DNA of 64,000 nucleotides from Streptomyces chumphonensis (GCF_014779715.1 NZ_JACXYU010000002.1:496001-560000), one strand, 5' to 3'; shown: positions 18,853-27,949, counted from the stretch's first letter. Numbers and translations are program-made. Notes: generated by a model from the letters alone, not told the origin.

Positions 18853-19125
18853 CCGCTTCAGCCGCCGTGGTCGCCGTGGCGCCCGCCGCCCGGTGGGCCC
18901 CGAACCCGCCCGTGCGGTGGGCCGTCGGCGCGCCACACGCTGCCGAGGAGGCGTCAGCCGCTCGACACCCTGTCCGAATTGACAGATTTGTCCTCACTCG
19001 TTCGTGATCTTCCCCTAAAGGACACCGACCCGGCTGCCGAAGCACTTCGTGACCCTTCCCCAGGGACATCCTCCGACTCGGCGTTTCAGTCGGCTGCCGT
19101 CACACTCCACTCCCCAGGAGGCTCG

Positions 19126-19788
19126 GTGTCTGTTCTCCTCGACCACCCCACCAGCCTGGTCGCCTACCGCCCCAACAAGCCCACGGCCATGGTCGTCGTG
19201 GCAGATCCCCGTGTCCGCTCCACCGTCACCCGTCACCTGTGGGCGCTCGGCGTCCGCGACGTCATCGAGGCCTCGTCCGTCGCCGAGGCCCGCCCGCGCG
19301 TCAGCAACCCGCGCGACATCTGCGTCGCCGAGGTCCACCTGCCGGACGGCTCCGGCCTGACGCTCCTGTCCGAGACCCGCGCGGCGGGCTGGCCCAACGG
19401 GCTGGCGCTGTCGGCGGCCGACGACATCGGCGCCGTGCGCAACGCCCTGGCCGGCGGTGTGAAGGGCTACGTCGTCACCGGCACCCGCAACAGCATGGGC
19501 ATGACCACCCGTCCCGGCGCCGCCGCCATCGGTGCCGCCGCCGCGCGCCTCCACCGGCGTCCGCACGGCGCGCCCGGCCACCCCGGCGGGCAGCGCGAGC
19601 TGTCCGGCCGCGAGGTCGAGGTCCTGCGGCTCGTCGCGGAGGGCCAGTCGAACAAGGCCATCGGCGTCTCGATGGGCCTCTCGGCACTCACCGTCAAGAG
19701 TCACCTCGCCCGCATCGCCCGCAAGCTCGGCACGGGTGACCGGGCCGGGATGGTGGCGGTCGCCCTGCGCACCGGCATCATCCACTGA
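19126..19788 (+). CDS. LuxR-type transcriptional regulator with degenerate receiver
   Basis: The 220-residue protein has a receiver-like N-terminal domain (TAMVVVADPRVRSTVTRHLW, IEASSVAEARPRV, ICVAEVHLPDGSG) and a C-terminal LuxR helix-turn-helix (LSGREVEVLRLVAEGQSNKA, ALTVKSHLARIARKLG). The usual acidic pair is AD and the phospho-acceptor position reads VAEVHL, so classical phosphorylation is doubtful. I chose the GTG at 19126 because AGGAGG at 19116-19121 precedes it. A TTG start at 18979 would add 49 residues, but it coincides with a ttgaca -35-like box and has no ribosome site. The family is well conserved in streptomycetes; its targets are unknown. Confidence 0.85.
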   Translation: MSVLLDHPTSLVAYRPNKPTAMVVVADPRVRSTVTRHLWALGVRDVIEASSVAEARPRVSNPRDICVAEVHLPDGSGLTLLSETRAAGWPNGLALSAADDIGAVRNALAGGVKGYVVTGTRNSMGMTTRPGAAAIGAAAARLHRRPHGAPGHPGGQRELSGREVEVLRLVAEGQSNKAIGVSMGLSALTVKSHLARIARKLGTGDRAGMVAVALRTGIIH

Positions 19789-19814
19789 GCGCCCCGGACC
19801 ACCGGCCCACGCAC

Positions 19815-19861
19815 CGCTCCCGGGCCCCCGGCGGAACGTTTCCGCCGGGGGCCCGGGAGCG
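19815..19861 (+). terminator. Strong terminator hairpin after the LuxR-type regulator
   Basis: A perfect 22-bp stem with a 3-base loop starts 27 bases after the regulator stop codon and lies before rnd. It is one of the longest perfect stems in the window, so rnd must have its own promoter. Confidence 0.85.
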
Positions 19862-19901
19862 TGCGCTCACGGTCACCGGGTGCTCCACCGGGAGCCACGG
19901 A

Positions 19902-19907
19902 TACCCT
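19902..19907 (+). promoter_or_regulatory. -10 element of a leaderless rnd transcript
   Basis: A taccct hexamer (TAnnnT) ends 6 bases before the GTG of rnd at 19914, leaving no space for a ribosome site. It follows the terminator at 19815-19861. Confidence 0.45.
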
Positions 19908-19913
19908 TGTCGG

Positions 19914-21179
19914 GTGACCGACGCACAGGAGACCGCAGCAGGCGGCGCAGCTCAGCCCCCGTCCCAGGACTCCGCACCGGCCCCCGTGCCGCTGCTGGAA
20001 CCCGGGGACGGCATCCCGCCGGTCATCGCGGACGAGGACGGGCTCGCGGCCGTCGTCGCCGCCTTCGCGGCGGGCACCGGACCCGTGGCCGTCGACGCCG
20101 AGCGGGCCTCGGGCTACCGCTACGGGCAGCGCGCCTACCTCGTCCAGCTGCGGCGGGCGGGCTCCGGCACCGCGCTGGTGGACCCGGTCGCCTGCCCCGA
20201 CCTGTCGGCACTGGCCGCCGGACTGGACGGCGCCGAGTGGGTGCTGCACGCCGCCACCCAGGACCTGCCGTGCCTGCGGGACATAGGCATGGTGCCCGGC
20301 ACCCTCTTCGACACCGAGCTGGCCGGCCGGCTCGCGGGCTTCCCCCGAGTGGGTCTGGGCGCCATGGTCGAGAACGTCCTCGGCTACACGCTGGAGAAGG
20401 GCCACTCCGCCGTCGACTGGTCGACCCGCCCGCTGCCCGAGCCGTGGCTGCGCTACGCGGCACTCGACGTGGAACTCCTCGTCGAGCTGCGGTACGCCCT
20501 GGAGAAGGAGCTGGAGCGGCAGGGCAAGCTGGAGTGGGCCCGGGAGGAGTTCGCGGCCATCGCCGCCGCTCCCCCGCCACCGCCCCGCAAGGACCCCTGG
20601 CGGCGGACGTCCGGCATGCACAAGGTGCGGCGGCGCAGACAGCTCGCCGTCGTCCGCGAGCTGTGGCAGACGCGGGACCGGGTCGCTCAGCGCCGCGACG
20701 TCTCCCCCGGCAAGGTGCTGTCCGACGCGGCCATCGTCGAGGCCGCCCTGGCGGTGCCGGAGAGCGTGGACGCCCTCGCCAAGCTGTCCGGATTCGGCAA
20801 CCGGACCGGCCGCAAGCAGCTCCAGCACTGGCAGAACGCCGTCGACCGGGCCCGGGCCCTGCCCGACTCCGCGCTGCCCCAGCCGGGCCAGGCACCGGGC
20901 GGGCCGCCGCCTCCGCGCGCCTGGGCGGACAAGGATCCGGCCGCCGCCGCCCGGCTCGCGGCGGCCCGTGCCGCCGTGACGGCCCACGCGGAGCGGCTCT
21001 CCCTTCCGCAGGAGAACCTCATCACGCCCGACACCGTGCGCCGGCTGTGCTGGGAGCCGCCGACCGACCACGGGCCGGACGCGGTCGCCGAGGTGCTGCG
21101 CTCGCACGGCGCGCGGGAGTGGCAGATCGAGCAGACCCTGCCGCTCCTGACCGCCGCGCTGACCGCCTCGGCCGACTGA
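19914..21179 (+). CDS. rnd: Ribonuclease D (HRDC domain)
   Basis: The 421-residue 3'-5' exoribonuclease has a DEDDy exonuclease domain (about 40-215). The four acidic residues are in AVDAERASGYRYGQRAYL, HAATQDLPCL, DTELAGRL and RYAALDVELLVEL. An HRDC domain follows at about 235-320 (RELWQTRDRVAQRRDVSPGK). It trims tRNA and other structured RNAs. The C-terminal region (DRARALPDSALPQP...) is the usual actinobacterial extension. GTG start; see the -10 element just upstream. Confidence 0.93.
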   Translation: MTDAQETAAGGAAQPPSQDSAPAPVPLLEPGDGIPPVIADEDGLAAVVAAFAAGTGPVAVDAERASGYRYGQRAYLVQLRRAGSGTALVDPVACPDLSALAAGLDGAEWVLHAATQDLPCLRDIGMVPGTLFDTELAGRLAGFPRVGLGAMVENVLGYTLEKGHSAVDWSTRPLPEPWLRYAALDVELLVELRYALEKELERQGKLEWAREEFAAIAAAPPPPPRKDPWRRTSGMHKVRRRRQLAVVRELWQTRDRVAQRRDVSPGKVLSDAAIVEAALAVPESVDALAKLSGFGNRTGRKQLQHWQNAVDRARALPDSALPQPGQAPGGPPPPRAWADKDPAAAARLAAARAAVTAHAERLSLPQENLITPDTVRRLCWEPPTDHGPDAVAEVLRSHGAREWQIEQTLPLLTAALTASAD

Positions 21180-21309
21180 CCGGCCCCGGCCGCCCCAAGG
21201 GCCCGCGCGCGGCGACCGTCCCCTGGGCGGGCGCCCAGGCTTCCCCCCGGCGGGGAGGGCCGGGGCCCACAATGTGACCGGAACCGCAACGGCCGAGGAG
21301 GGCACCCCC

Positions 21310-21337
21310 TTGCCTGGCGGTTACCGGCTAGTAGCAT
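21310..21337 (+). promoter_or_regulatory. Candidate promoter of the fadA-fadB operon
   Basis: TTGCCT (21310-21315) and TAGCAT (21332-21337) are 16 bases apart and lie 90 bases before the fadA start. They sit inside a 248-base gap otherwise filled with GC-rich sequence. No fatty-acid repressor palindrome could be recognised with confidence. Confidence 0.45.
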
Positions 21338-21427
21338 GGAGGCGGGAGCGCGCCGCGCGGCGGCGGCACCCCCTCCGGGGTAGGACCCCGGACAACCCCG
21401 GCCGCACCCTGCAGGAGGAGAGCCAAC

Positions 21428-22648
21428 GTGCCTCGTACCGCAAGGGACGTCGTCTTCGTCGACGGCGTCCGCACCCCGTTCGGCAAGGCGGGACCGAAGG
21501 GCATCTACCACGAGACGCGCGCCGACGACCTCGTCGTCAAGTGCATCCGTGAGCTGCTGCGCCGCAACCCGGACCTGCCGCCGGAGCGCATCGACGAGGT
21601 GGCCCTCGCCGCGACCACCCAGATCGGCGACCAGGGCCTGACGCTGGGCCGCACCGCCGGCATCCTGGCGGGCCTCCCGCAGACCGTGCCCGGCTACTCC
21701 ATCGACCGGATGTGCGCCGGCGCGATGACCGCCGTCACCACCACCGCCGGGTCGATCGCCTTCGGCGCGTACGACGTCGTCGTCGCCGGTGGCGTCGAGC
21801 ACATGGGCCGCCACCCGATGGGCGAGGGCGTGGACCCGAACCCGCGCTTCGTCTCCGAGAAGCTCGTCGACCAGTCGGCGATGTTCATGGGCATGACGGC
21901 GGAGAACCTGCACGACCGCTTCCCGCACCTGACCAAGGCCCGCGCCGACGCCTACGCCGTCGCCAGCCAGGAGAAGGCCGCCAAGGCGTACGCCAACGGC
22001 CGGATCCAGTCGGACCTGGTGCCCGTCTCGGTGCGCCGCACCAACCCCGAGGCCGGTGAGACGGGCTGGGGCCTGGCCACCGCCGACGAGCCGATGCGCC
22101 CGGGCACCACCCTGGAGAGCCTGGCCGGTCTCAAGACGCCGTTCCGGGCGCACGGCCGGGTGACCCCCGGTAACGCCGCCGGCCTCAACGACGGCGCCAC
22201 CGCCTCGCTGCTGGCCGCCGAGGACGTCGCCCGCGAGCTGGAGCTCCCGGTCAAGATGCGCCTGGTCTCCTACTCCTTCGCCGGTGTGGAGCCCGAGGTC
22301 ATGGGCGTCGGCCCGGTGCCGTCCACCGAGAAGGCGCTCGCCCAGGCGGGGCTGTCCATCGGTGACATCGGCCTGTTCGAGGTCAACGAGGCGTTCGCCG
22401 TGCAGGTCCTCGCCTTCCTCGACCACTTCGGCATCGCCGACGACGACCCGCGCGTCAACCAGTACGGCGGCGCGATCGCCTTCGGCCACCCGCTGGCCTC
22501 CTCCGGCGTCCGGCTGATGACGCAGCTGGCCCGCCAGTTCGAGGAGCAGCCGCACGTCCGCTACGGCCTGACGACGATGTGCGTCGGCTTCGGCATGGGC
22601 GGCACCGTGATCTGGGAGAACCCGCACTTCGAAGGGGCTGGCAAGTGA
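21428..22648 (+). CDS. fadA: Acetyl-CoA acyltransferase (thiolase)
   Basis: The 406-residue thiolase cleaves 3-ketoacyl-CoA to acetyl-CoA and a shortened acyl-CoA. The nucleophilic Cys is in IDRMCAGAMTAV. The other catalytic elements are EVNEAFAV, GGAIAFGHPLASSG and the C-terminal TTMCVGFGMGG. The GTG at 21428 has a very strong aggaggagag upstream. It overlaps the next gene (GTGA) so that FadA and FadB are made together, as expected for the beta-oxidation complex. Confidence 0.95.
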   Translation: MPRTARDVVFVDGVRTPFGKAGPKGIYHETRADDLVVKCIRELLRRNPDLPPERIDEVALAATTQIGDQGLTLGRTAGILAGLPQTVPGYSIDRMCAGAMTAVTTTAGSIAFGAYDVVVAGGVEHMGRHPMGEGVDPNPRFVSEKLVDQSAMFMGMTAENLHDRFPHLTKARADAYAVASQEKAAKAYANGRIQSDLVPVSVRRTNPEAGETGWGLATADEPMRPGTTLESLAGLKTPFRAHGRVTPGNAAGLNDGATASLLAAEDVARELELPVKMRLVSYSFAGVEPEVMGVGPVPSTEKALAQAGLSIGDIGLFEVNEAFAVQVLAFLDHFGIADDDPRVNQYGGAIAFGHPLASSGVRLMTQLARQFEEQPHVRYGLTTMCVGFGMGGTVIWENPHFEGAGK

Positions 22649-24768
22649 CCACCACGCAGGAGCTGCTCAAGGGCGCGGCCGACGTCTTCCCCGACGAGGT
22701 CGTGACCCAGGCGCACGTGCGCCACCTCGACCTTCCCGGCGGCGTGGGCCGGTTCGCGCTCATCACGCTCGACAACGGCTTCGACCACACCAAGCCGACC
22801 ACGTTCGGCCCGCAGTCCCTCGGCGAGCTGGACGCCGCGATCGACCAGGTCGAGGCGGAGGCCGCCGCGGGCGACATCGTCGGCGTCGGCCTGACCGGCA
22901 AGCCGTTCATCTTCGCCGTCGGCGCCGACCTCAAGGGCGTCGAGGTGCTGAAGGAGCGCTCGGACGCCGAGGCCATCGGCAAGGGCGGCCACGACGTCTT
23001 CAAGCGGCTGTCCCACCTGGCCGTGCCGACGTTCGCCTACTACAACGGCGCCGCGATGGGCGGCGGTGTGGAGGTGGGGCTGCACTGCACCTACCGCACC
23101 GTCTCCCAGGCCGTCCCGGCGTTCTCGCTGCCCGAGGTCTTCCTCGGCCTGGTCCCCGGCTGGGGCGGCTGCGTGCTGCTGCCGAACCTGATCGGCCCCG
23201 AGCGCGCCGTGAAGGTCGTCATCGAGAACTCGATGAACCAGAACAAGCAGCTGCGCGGCGCCCAGGTGCACGAGCTGGGGATCGCGGACGCCCTCTTCGA
23301 GGGCGCCGACTTCCTGGAGCAGTCGCTGCACTGGACGGCGGCCGTGCTCTCCGGTCAGCTGGCCGTCGAGCGGCCCGAGATCGACCGCGGCGAGGCGTGG
23401 GACCAGGCCGTCGCCGCCGGGCGCGCGTTCGCCGACGCCAAGGTGCACGGCGCGGCCCCGGCCGCCTACCGGGCGCTGGACATCATCGCCGCGGCCAAGG
23501 ACGGCGACCTCCAGGCCGGTTTCGACGCCGAGGACGCCGCCCTGGCGGACCTGATCATGGGCGGCGAACTGCGCAGCGGGATCTACGCGTTCAACCTGGT
23601 GCAGAAGCGCGCCAAGCGCCCGGCCGGCGCCCCCGACAAGTCGCTGGCCCGCCCGGTCACGAAGGTCGGCGTCGTCGGGGCCGGTCTGATGGCCTCGCAG
23701 CTCGCGCTGCTCTTCGCCCGCCGCCTGGAGGTGCCGGTCGTCCTGACCGACATCGACCAGGAGCGCGTGGACAAGGGCGTCGGCTACGTCCACGAGGAGA
23801 TCGACAAGCTCCTCCTCAAGGGCCGCGTGGGCCAGGACAAGGCCAACCGTCTCAAGGCGCTGGTCACCGGCTCGCTGGACAAGGCCGCCGCCTTCAGCGA
23901 CGCGGACTTCGTCATCGAGGCCGTGTTCGAGGAGATGGGCGTCAAGCAGAAGGTCTTCGCCGAGGTCGAGGCCGTCGTGCCCGCCCACGCGATCCTGGCC
24001 ACGAACACCTCCTCCCTGTCGGTCACGGAGATGGCCTCGCAGCTCAAGCACCCCGAGCGCGTGGTCGGCTTCCACTTCTTCAACCCGGTCGCCGTCCTCC
24101 CGCTGCTGGAGATCGTGCGGGCCGAGCAGACCGACGACGCCTCGCTGGCCACCGCGTTCGCCGTGGCCAAGCAGCTCAAGAAGACGGCGGTGCTGGTCAA
24201 GGACGCGCCCGCGTTCGTCGTCAACCGCATCCTGACCCGCTTCATGGGCTCGGTGCTCGGCGCGATCGACGAGGGCACGCCGGTGGAGGTCGCCGACCGG
24301 GCGCTCGCCCCGCTGGGCCTGCCGATGTCGCCGATCGTGCTGCTGGAGCTCGTCGGCCCCGCCGTGGCCCACCACGTCGCCGGCACGCTGCACGAGGCGT
24401 TCCCGGAGCGCTTCGGCGTCTCGGAGAACCTGGGCCGGGTCGTCGAGGCGGGCAAGCGCGGCCTCTACCAGCCGGGCACCACCGACCTCGACCCCGAGGT
24501 GGCGGCGCTGTTCGAGACCGGCGACACCGTCCTCAGCGAGGAGCAGGTGCGCGAGCGGGCCCTGGCCGCCATCGCCGAGGAGATCGACCTCATGCTCAAG
24601 GAGGGCGTGGTGGCCGAGGCCCAGGACGTCGACCTGTGCCTGATCACCGGCGCCGGATGGCCCTTCCACCTGGGCGGCATCACGCCGTACCTGGACCGGG
24701 CCGGCGTCAGCGAGCGCGTGCGCGGTGCCGCCTTCCACGCCCCCGGCGTGGCGAGCGTCCCGCGGTAA
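22645..24768 (+). CDS. fadB: Multifunctional enoyl-CoA hydratase / 3-hydroxyacyl-CoA dehydrogenase
   Basis: The 707-residue fatty-oxidation alpha subunit hydrates enoyl-CoA and oxidises the 3-hydroxyacyl-CoA with NAD. The N-terminal hydratase domain (about 1-240) shows GVGLTGKPFIFAVGADLKG (oxyanion hole) and NGAAMGGGVEVGLHC. The dehydrogenase domain starts at about 330 with VGVVGAGLMASQLALLF, followed by NTSSLSVTEMA and FHFFNPVAVLPLLEIV. C-terminal 3HCDH domains follow. The GTG overlaps the fadA stop; a longer frame from 22579 would run through fadA and is rejected. A terminator follows at 24794. Confidence 0.94.
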   Translation: MTTTQELLKGAADVFPDEVVTQAHVRHLDLPGGVGRFALITLDNGFDHTKPTTFGPQSLGELDAAIDQVEAEAAAGDIVGVGLTGKPFIFAVGADLKGVEVLKERSDAEAIGKGGHDVFKRLSHLAVPTFAYYNGAAMGGGVEVGLHCTYRTVSQAVPAFSLPEVFLGLVPGWGGCVLLPNLIGPERAVKVVIENSMNQNKQLRGAQVHELGIADALFEGADFLEQSLHWTAAVLSGQLAVERPEIDRGEAWDQAVAAGRAFADAKVHGAAPAAYRALDIIAAAKDGDLQAGFDAEDAALADLIMGGELRSGIYAFNLVQKRAKRPAGAPDKSLARPVTKVGVVGAGLMASQLALLFARRLEVPVVLTDIDQERVDKGVGYVHEEIDKLLLKGRVGQDKANRLKALVTGSLDKAAAFSDADFVIEAVFEEMGVKQKVFAEVEAVVPAHAILATNTSSLSVTEMASQLKHPERVVGFHFFNPVAVLPLLEIVRAEQTDDASLATAFAVAKQLKKTAVLVKDAPAFVVNRILTRFMGSVLGAIDEGTPVEVADRALAPLGLPMSPIVLLELVGPAVAHHVAGTLHEAFPERFGVSENLGRVVEAGKRGLYQPGTTDLDPEVAALFETGDTVLSEEQVRERALAAIAEEIDLMLKEGVVAEAQDVDLCLITGAGWPFHLGGITPYLDRAGVSERVRGAAFHAPGVASVPR

Positions 24769-24793
24769 CCCCCACGGCTCGCACGGCCGCATG

Positions 24794-24830
24794 ACGGCGC
24801 CCGTCCGCGTTCGGCGCGGACGGGCGCCGT
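24794..24830 (+). terminator. Terminator of the fadA-fadB operon
   Basis: A perfect 16-bp stem with a 5-base ttcgg-type loop lies 26 bases after the fadB stop codon and upstream of the galE promoter. Confidence 0.85.
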
Positions 24831-24890
24831 CGCGTTGACGGGTCCCCCGGACACCACACCCGGGCCCGTCCGGACCGATCTCCCGGCGCC

Positions 24891-24896
24891 TAGAAT
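24891..24896 (+). promoter_or_regulatory. -10 element of a leaderless galE transcript
   Basis: tagaat is a consensus-like streptomycete -10 and ends 6 bases before the ATG at 24903. Transcription would therefore start at the ATG itself. No ribosome site is present. Confidence 0.6.
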
Positions 24897-24902
24897 GCCG
24901 GG

Positions 24903-25889
24903 ATGACCTATCTCATCACCGGCGGCGCCGGGTACATCGGCGCCCACGTCGTCCGGGCCATGACCGAGGCGGGCGAGCGGGTCGTCGTCCTGGACGACCT
25001 GTCGACCGGGGTCCGGGAGCGGGTGCCGGAGCGCGTCCCCCTGGTGGTCGGCTCCACCCTGGACCGCGAGCTGCTGGACCGCACGATCGCCGAACACGCC
25101 GTGACCGGAGTCGTACACCTCGCCGCGAAGAAGCAGGTCGGCGAATCCGTCGCGATGCCGCTGCGCTACTACCACGAGAACGTGCACGGACTCCAGGTGC
25201 TGCTGGAGGCGGCTGTGGCGGGCGGGGTGCGGCAGTTCGTGTTCTCCTCCTCGGCCGCCGTCTACGGCATGCCGGACGTGGCCCTGGTGACCGAGGAGAC
25301 CCCGGGCGCGCCCATGAGCCCCTACGGCGAGACGAAGCTCGCCGGTGAGTGGCTGGTCCGGGCCACCGGCGCCGCGCACGGGATGCGCACGGCCTGTCTG
25401 CGCTACTTCAACGTGGCCGGCGCGGCCGCCCCGGAGCTGGCCGACACCGGCGTCTTCAACCTCGTGCCGATGGCCTTCGAGAAGCTCACCGAGGGGAAGG
25501 CGCCGCTGATCTTCGGCGACGACTACCCGACCCCCGACGGCACGTGCGTGCGGGACTACATCCACGTCGCGGACCTCGCCGAGGCGCACCTCGCGGCGGC
25601 ACGCGCGCTTGAGGCCGGGGAGACCAAGGCGGGGCACGACCTGACCGTCAACATCGGCCGGGGCCAGGGGGCGTCGGTGCGGGAGATGATCGACCTGATC
25701 GCCGAGGTGACGGGGTACGCCCTCGCCCCCGAGGTGACCGCACGGCGGCCGGGCGACCCGCCGCGTGTCGTCGCCTCGGCCGACCGCGCGGCGGAGGTGC
25801 TGGGCTGGACGGCCCGGCACGACGTCCGCGACATGGTCGCCTCGGCCTGGGAGGGCTGGTGCCTGAACCATCCCGGAGCGGCACGCTGA
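24903..25889 (+). CDS. galE: UDP-glucose 4-epimerase
   Basis: GalE interconverts UDP-glucose and UDP-galactose. The 328-residue short-chain dehydrogenase has the NAD motif GGAGYIGAHVVRAM at the N-terminus, the HLAAKKQVGESV segment, the catalytic SSAAVYGM serine region and the YxxxK pair in SPYGETKLAGEW. The substrate segment NLVPMAFEKLTEGK and the typical RDYIHVADLAEAHL also fit. Its last 31 bases overlap the start of the next gene. It lies outside any galTK operon in this window. Confidence 0.94.
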   Translation: MTYLITGGAGYIGAHVVRAMTEAGERVVVLDDLSTGVRERVPERVPLVVGSTLDRELLDRTIAEHAVTGVVHLAAKKQVGESVAMPLRYYHENVHGLQVLLEAAVAGGVRQFVFSSSAAVYGMPDVALVTEETPGAPMSPYGETKLAGEWLVRATGAAHGMRTACLRYFNVAGAAAPELADTGVFNLVPMAFEKLTEGKAPLIFGDDYPTPDGTCVRDYIHVADLAEAHLAAARALEAGETKAGHDLTVNIGRGQGASVREMIDLIAEVTGYALAPEVTARRPGDPPRVVASADRAAEVLGWTARHDVRDMVASAWEGWCLNHPGAAR

Positions 25890-26254
25890 CTCCGCTGGTG
25901 GTGGTCGACGCCGCCAACGTCGTGGGCTCGGTGCCCGACGGCTGGTGGCGCGACCGCCCGGGCGCGGCCCGGCGGCTGCGCGACCGGCTCGCCGCAGCGG
26001 TGGCGCAGGGGCGCGTCGCGGGGGTGGACACGCCGCTGGAGCTGGTGCTCGTGGTGGAGGGCGCTGCCCGGGGCGTCGAGCCGGTGGCCGGGGTCCGGGT
26101 GCTCGCGGCGTCCGGCAGCGGTGACGACGCGATCGTCTCGCTCGTCGCGGCCGAGGGCCGGGGGCGCGACGTCGTCGTGGTGACCGCCGACCGGGAACTG
26201 CGCGCCCGCGTCGCGGCCGAGGGAGCCGCCACCGTGGGACCGCGCGGGCTGTGA
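25859..26254 (+). CDS. NYN/PIN-like domain protein
   Basis: This 131-residue protein is often named NTP pyrophosphohydrolase in streptomycetes, but what I see is a PIN/NYN-type arrangement. LVVVDAANVVGSVPDGWW carries the first Asp. GSGDDAIVSLVAA carries two more acidic residues, and VVVVTADRELRARVAAEG ends the fold. That spacing of Asp residues suits a metal-dependent RNase. The GTG at 25859 overlaps the end of galE by 31 bases; later starts would cut the first strand. The target RNA is unknown and the fold call is by eye. Confidence 0.75.
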   Translation: MPEPSRSGTLTPLVVVDAANVVGSVPDGWWRDRPGAARRLRDRLAAAVAQGRVAGVDTPLELVLVVEGAARGVEPVAGVRVLAASGSGDDAIVSLVAAEGRGRDVVVVTADRELRARVAAEGAATVGPRGL

Positions 26255-26264
26255 GACGGGGCCG

Positions 26265-26296
26265 GGCGGGCCGACCGCGGCCACGGTCGGCCCGCC
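26265..26296. terminator. Bidirectional terminator between convergent genes
   Basis: A perfect 13-bp stem (ggcgggccgaccg and its complement) with a 6-base loop sits in the 46-base gap between the NYN gene and the convergent glycosyltransferase gene. Confidence 0.8.
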
Positions 26297-26300
26297 GGGA

Positions 26301-27935
26301 CTACCGGGTCGGCTCGCGGGCGTAGAACAGCGCGCCGTCCACCTCGCCGACCAGGACGTACCGGCTGTCCAGCAGCCGCTGCAGGCGGGGCATGCGCGCG
26401 GGGCGGTACGGCTTGCCGCGCGAGTCGTCGACGATCAGCCGCGGCGGGTCCGCGACCAGTTCGGCCATCAGCGTGGGCCAGGATCGGTGCATCCCGTACT
26501 CCTCCCCCACGCGCGGTCCGTCGCGTCCGCCGCTGTAGTTGGTGAGCAGCCCCGCCGTCAGGTACCGGGACGCGGGCCTGCGGTCGGCGAGCCAGTACGT
26601 CTCGGGGTGCATGCCCCAGACGAAGACCGTGTCCTCGGCCCGCGTGTTGTCGCGGACCGCGTCGGCCACCCGTCGCGCGTGGTCGAGGTCGGCCTGCCCG
26701 GCGTGGCTGCCCCAGGCCACGAAGACCGTGCACAGCACCGCCGAGACGACGGCGGTCAGCCGGAGCCAGTCGGCGGTGAGCAGGGTCAGCGCCCCGGCGG
26801 CCAGGACGGCCAGCGGCGGGACGAGTTGCAGGTAGTAGTGGCCGAAGAAGTGGAAGCCGGTGAGGACGGCCAGCGCCGAGACGCCGAGCCAGAGCCACAG
26901 GTCGGTGGTGAGGACGCGGCGGTGGGGCAGCCCGCGCCGCAGCACGACGGCGAGCGGCAGCAGCAGGCCGCCCGCCCCGGCGGCGAAGAGCGCCGTGTTG
27001 GCCAGCCCCCGGGAGAGCACGTGCAGTTCGGAGCCGGTGAAGCTGGCGTAGGAACCGGAGCCCGTGACCGTCCAGAACAGGGTGCGTGACACGTCGTTGG
27101 CCAGGGCGACGGCCAGCAGCGGCGCGGCGAAGGCGGCCAGGGTGCGCAGCAGGGCGGGCCGTCGGCCACCGCCGGGCCCCGGGGCCGTGCGCACCCACGC
27201 CAGGTACAGGACGGGCAGGAGGACGGCACCGCCGGTCTGCTTGACGAGCAGGGCGCCCGCGACGGCGAGCCCCGCCACGGCCCAGCGGCGGCGGTCGGCG
27301 GCCCACACGGCGGCGGCGGTGAACGGCAGCATGAAGACCTCGAAGGTGGCCGCCTGGGCGTCCTCCGGGTTCAGGCCCACCGAGCCGAGGACGCACAGCA
27401 CGCCGGCCACCGCGCCCGCGCGCGGCCCCCAACGCCGGTGCGCCAGGGCCGCGGCGAACGTCGCCGTGGCCAGCACGGCGAGCACGGCCAGGGCCCGCAG
27501 CGGCCACAGCGAGTCGTCACCGAAGAGGGCGAAGGCGCCCCGGTAGAGCCAGGGCAGCAACGGCGGCTTGCGGTCCACGACGTCGTCGTACAGGGTGCCG
27601 CCGGCCGCGAGCATCCGTGCCTGGGTGGCGAGGAATCCCTCGTCCGGGTTCCACACCGGGCGCTGGAAGGACGGCAGTCGGGTCGCGACCGTCAGCACCA
27701 GCAGGGCGGGGAGCAGCCGAAGCCAGTAGCGCGGCAGTGTACGGGGCGGCGTGCGCGGCGGGGCGACGGTCGCCGGGCGACGCGGGAGGGCCGTGCCGAC
27801 CGTGCGGGAGGCCTCCCGCACGGCGGCGGGGGACGCGTAGTGGTCGGGCCGCCGGGGGCGGGGTGCCCGTACGGGGGCCGGGGCGTCGGCGGTACGGGCG
27901 GTGCGGGACGGGCCCGGCGGCTGGGCGGTGGGCAT
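26301..27935 (-). CDS. GT39-type membrane glycosyltransferase
   Basis: This 544-residue polytopic membrane protein resembles ArnT/PMT-type polyprenol-phosphate-sugar transferases. A 70-residue Pro/Arg-rich cytoplasmic tail precedes roughly ten hydrophobic segments (about 75-400). The first periplasmic loop carries the family acidic pair in RPVWNPDEGFLATQARM, and the next loop has DDVVDRKPPLLPWLYRG. A soluble C-terminal domain (about 430-544) ends the protein. Donor and acceptor are unknown. I start it at the ATG 27935; a TTG at 27944 would add three residues. A terminator of dxs lies immediately upstream. Confidence 0.82.
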   Translation of the reverse strand: MPTAQPPGPSRTARTADAPAPVRAPRPRRPDHYASPAAVREASRTVGTALPRRPATVAPPRTPPRTLPRYWLRLLPALLVLTVATRLPSFQRPVWNPDEGFLATQARMLAAGGTLYDDVVDRKPPLLPWLYRGAFALFGDDSLWPLRALAVLAVLATATFAAALAHRRWGPRAGAVAGVLCVLGSVGLNPEDAQAATFEVFMLPFTAAAVWAADRRRWAVAGLAVAGALLVKQTGGAVLLPVLYLAWVRTAPGPGGGRRPALLRTLAAFAAPLLAVALANDVSRTLFWTVTGSGSYASFTGSELHVLSRGLANTALFAAGAGGLLLPLAVVLRRGLPHRRVLTTDLWLWLGVSALAVLTGFHFFGHYYLQLVPPLAVLAAGALTLLTADWLRLTAVVSAVLCTVFVAWGSHAGQADLDHARRVADAVRDNTRAEDTVFVWGMHPETYWLADRRPASRYLTAGLLTNYSGGRDGPRVGEEYGMHRSWPTLMAELVADPPRLIVDDSRGKPYRPARMPRLQRLLDSRYVLVGEVDGALFYAREPTR

Positions 27936-27949
27936 GCGCCCCAACCTAT

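Noticed and set aside
18979..19125. N-terminal extension of the LuxR-type regulator from a TTG
   Set aside because: The TTG is part of a ttgaca box, has no ribosome site, and the GTG at 19126 has a full AGGAGG. The extension lacks domain features.
22579..22644. Upstream start for the fadB gene
   Set aside because: It lies within fadA in another frame; the GTG at 22645 overlaps the fadA stop and begins the hydratase homology.
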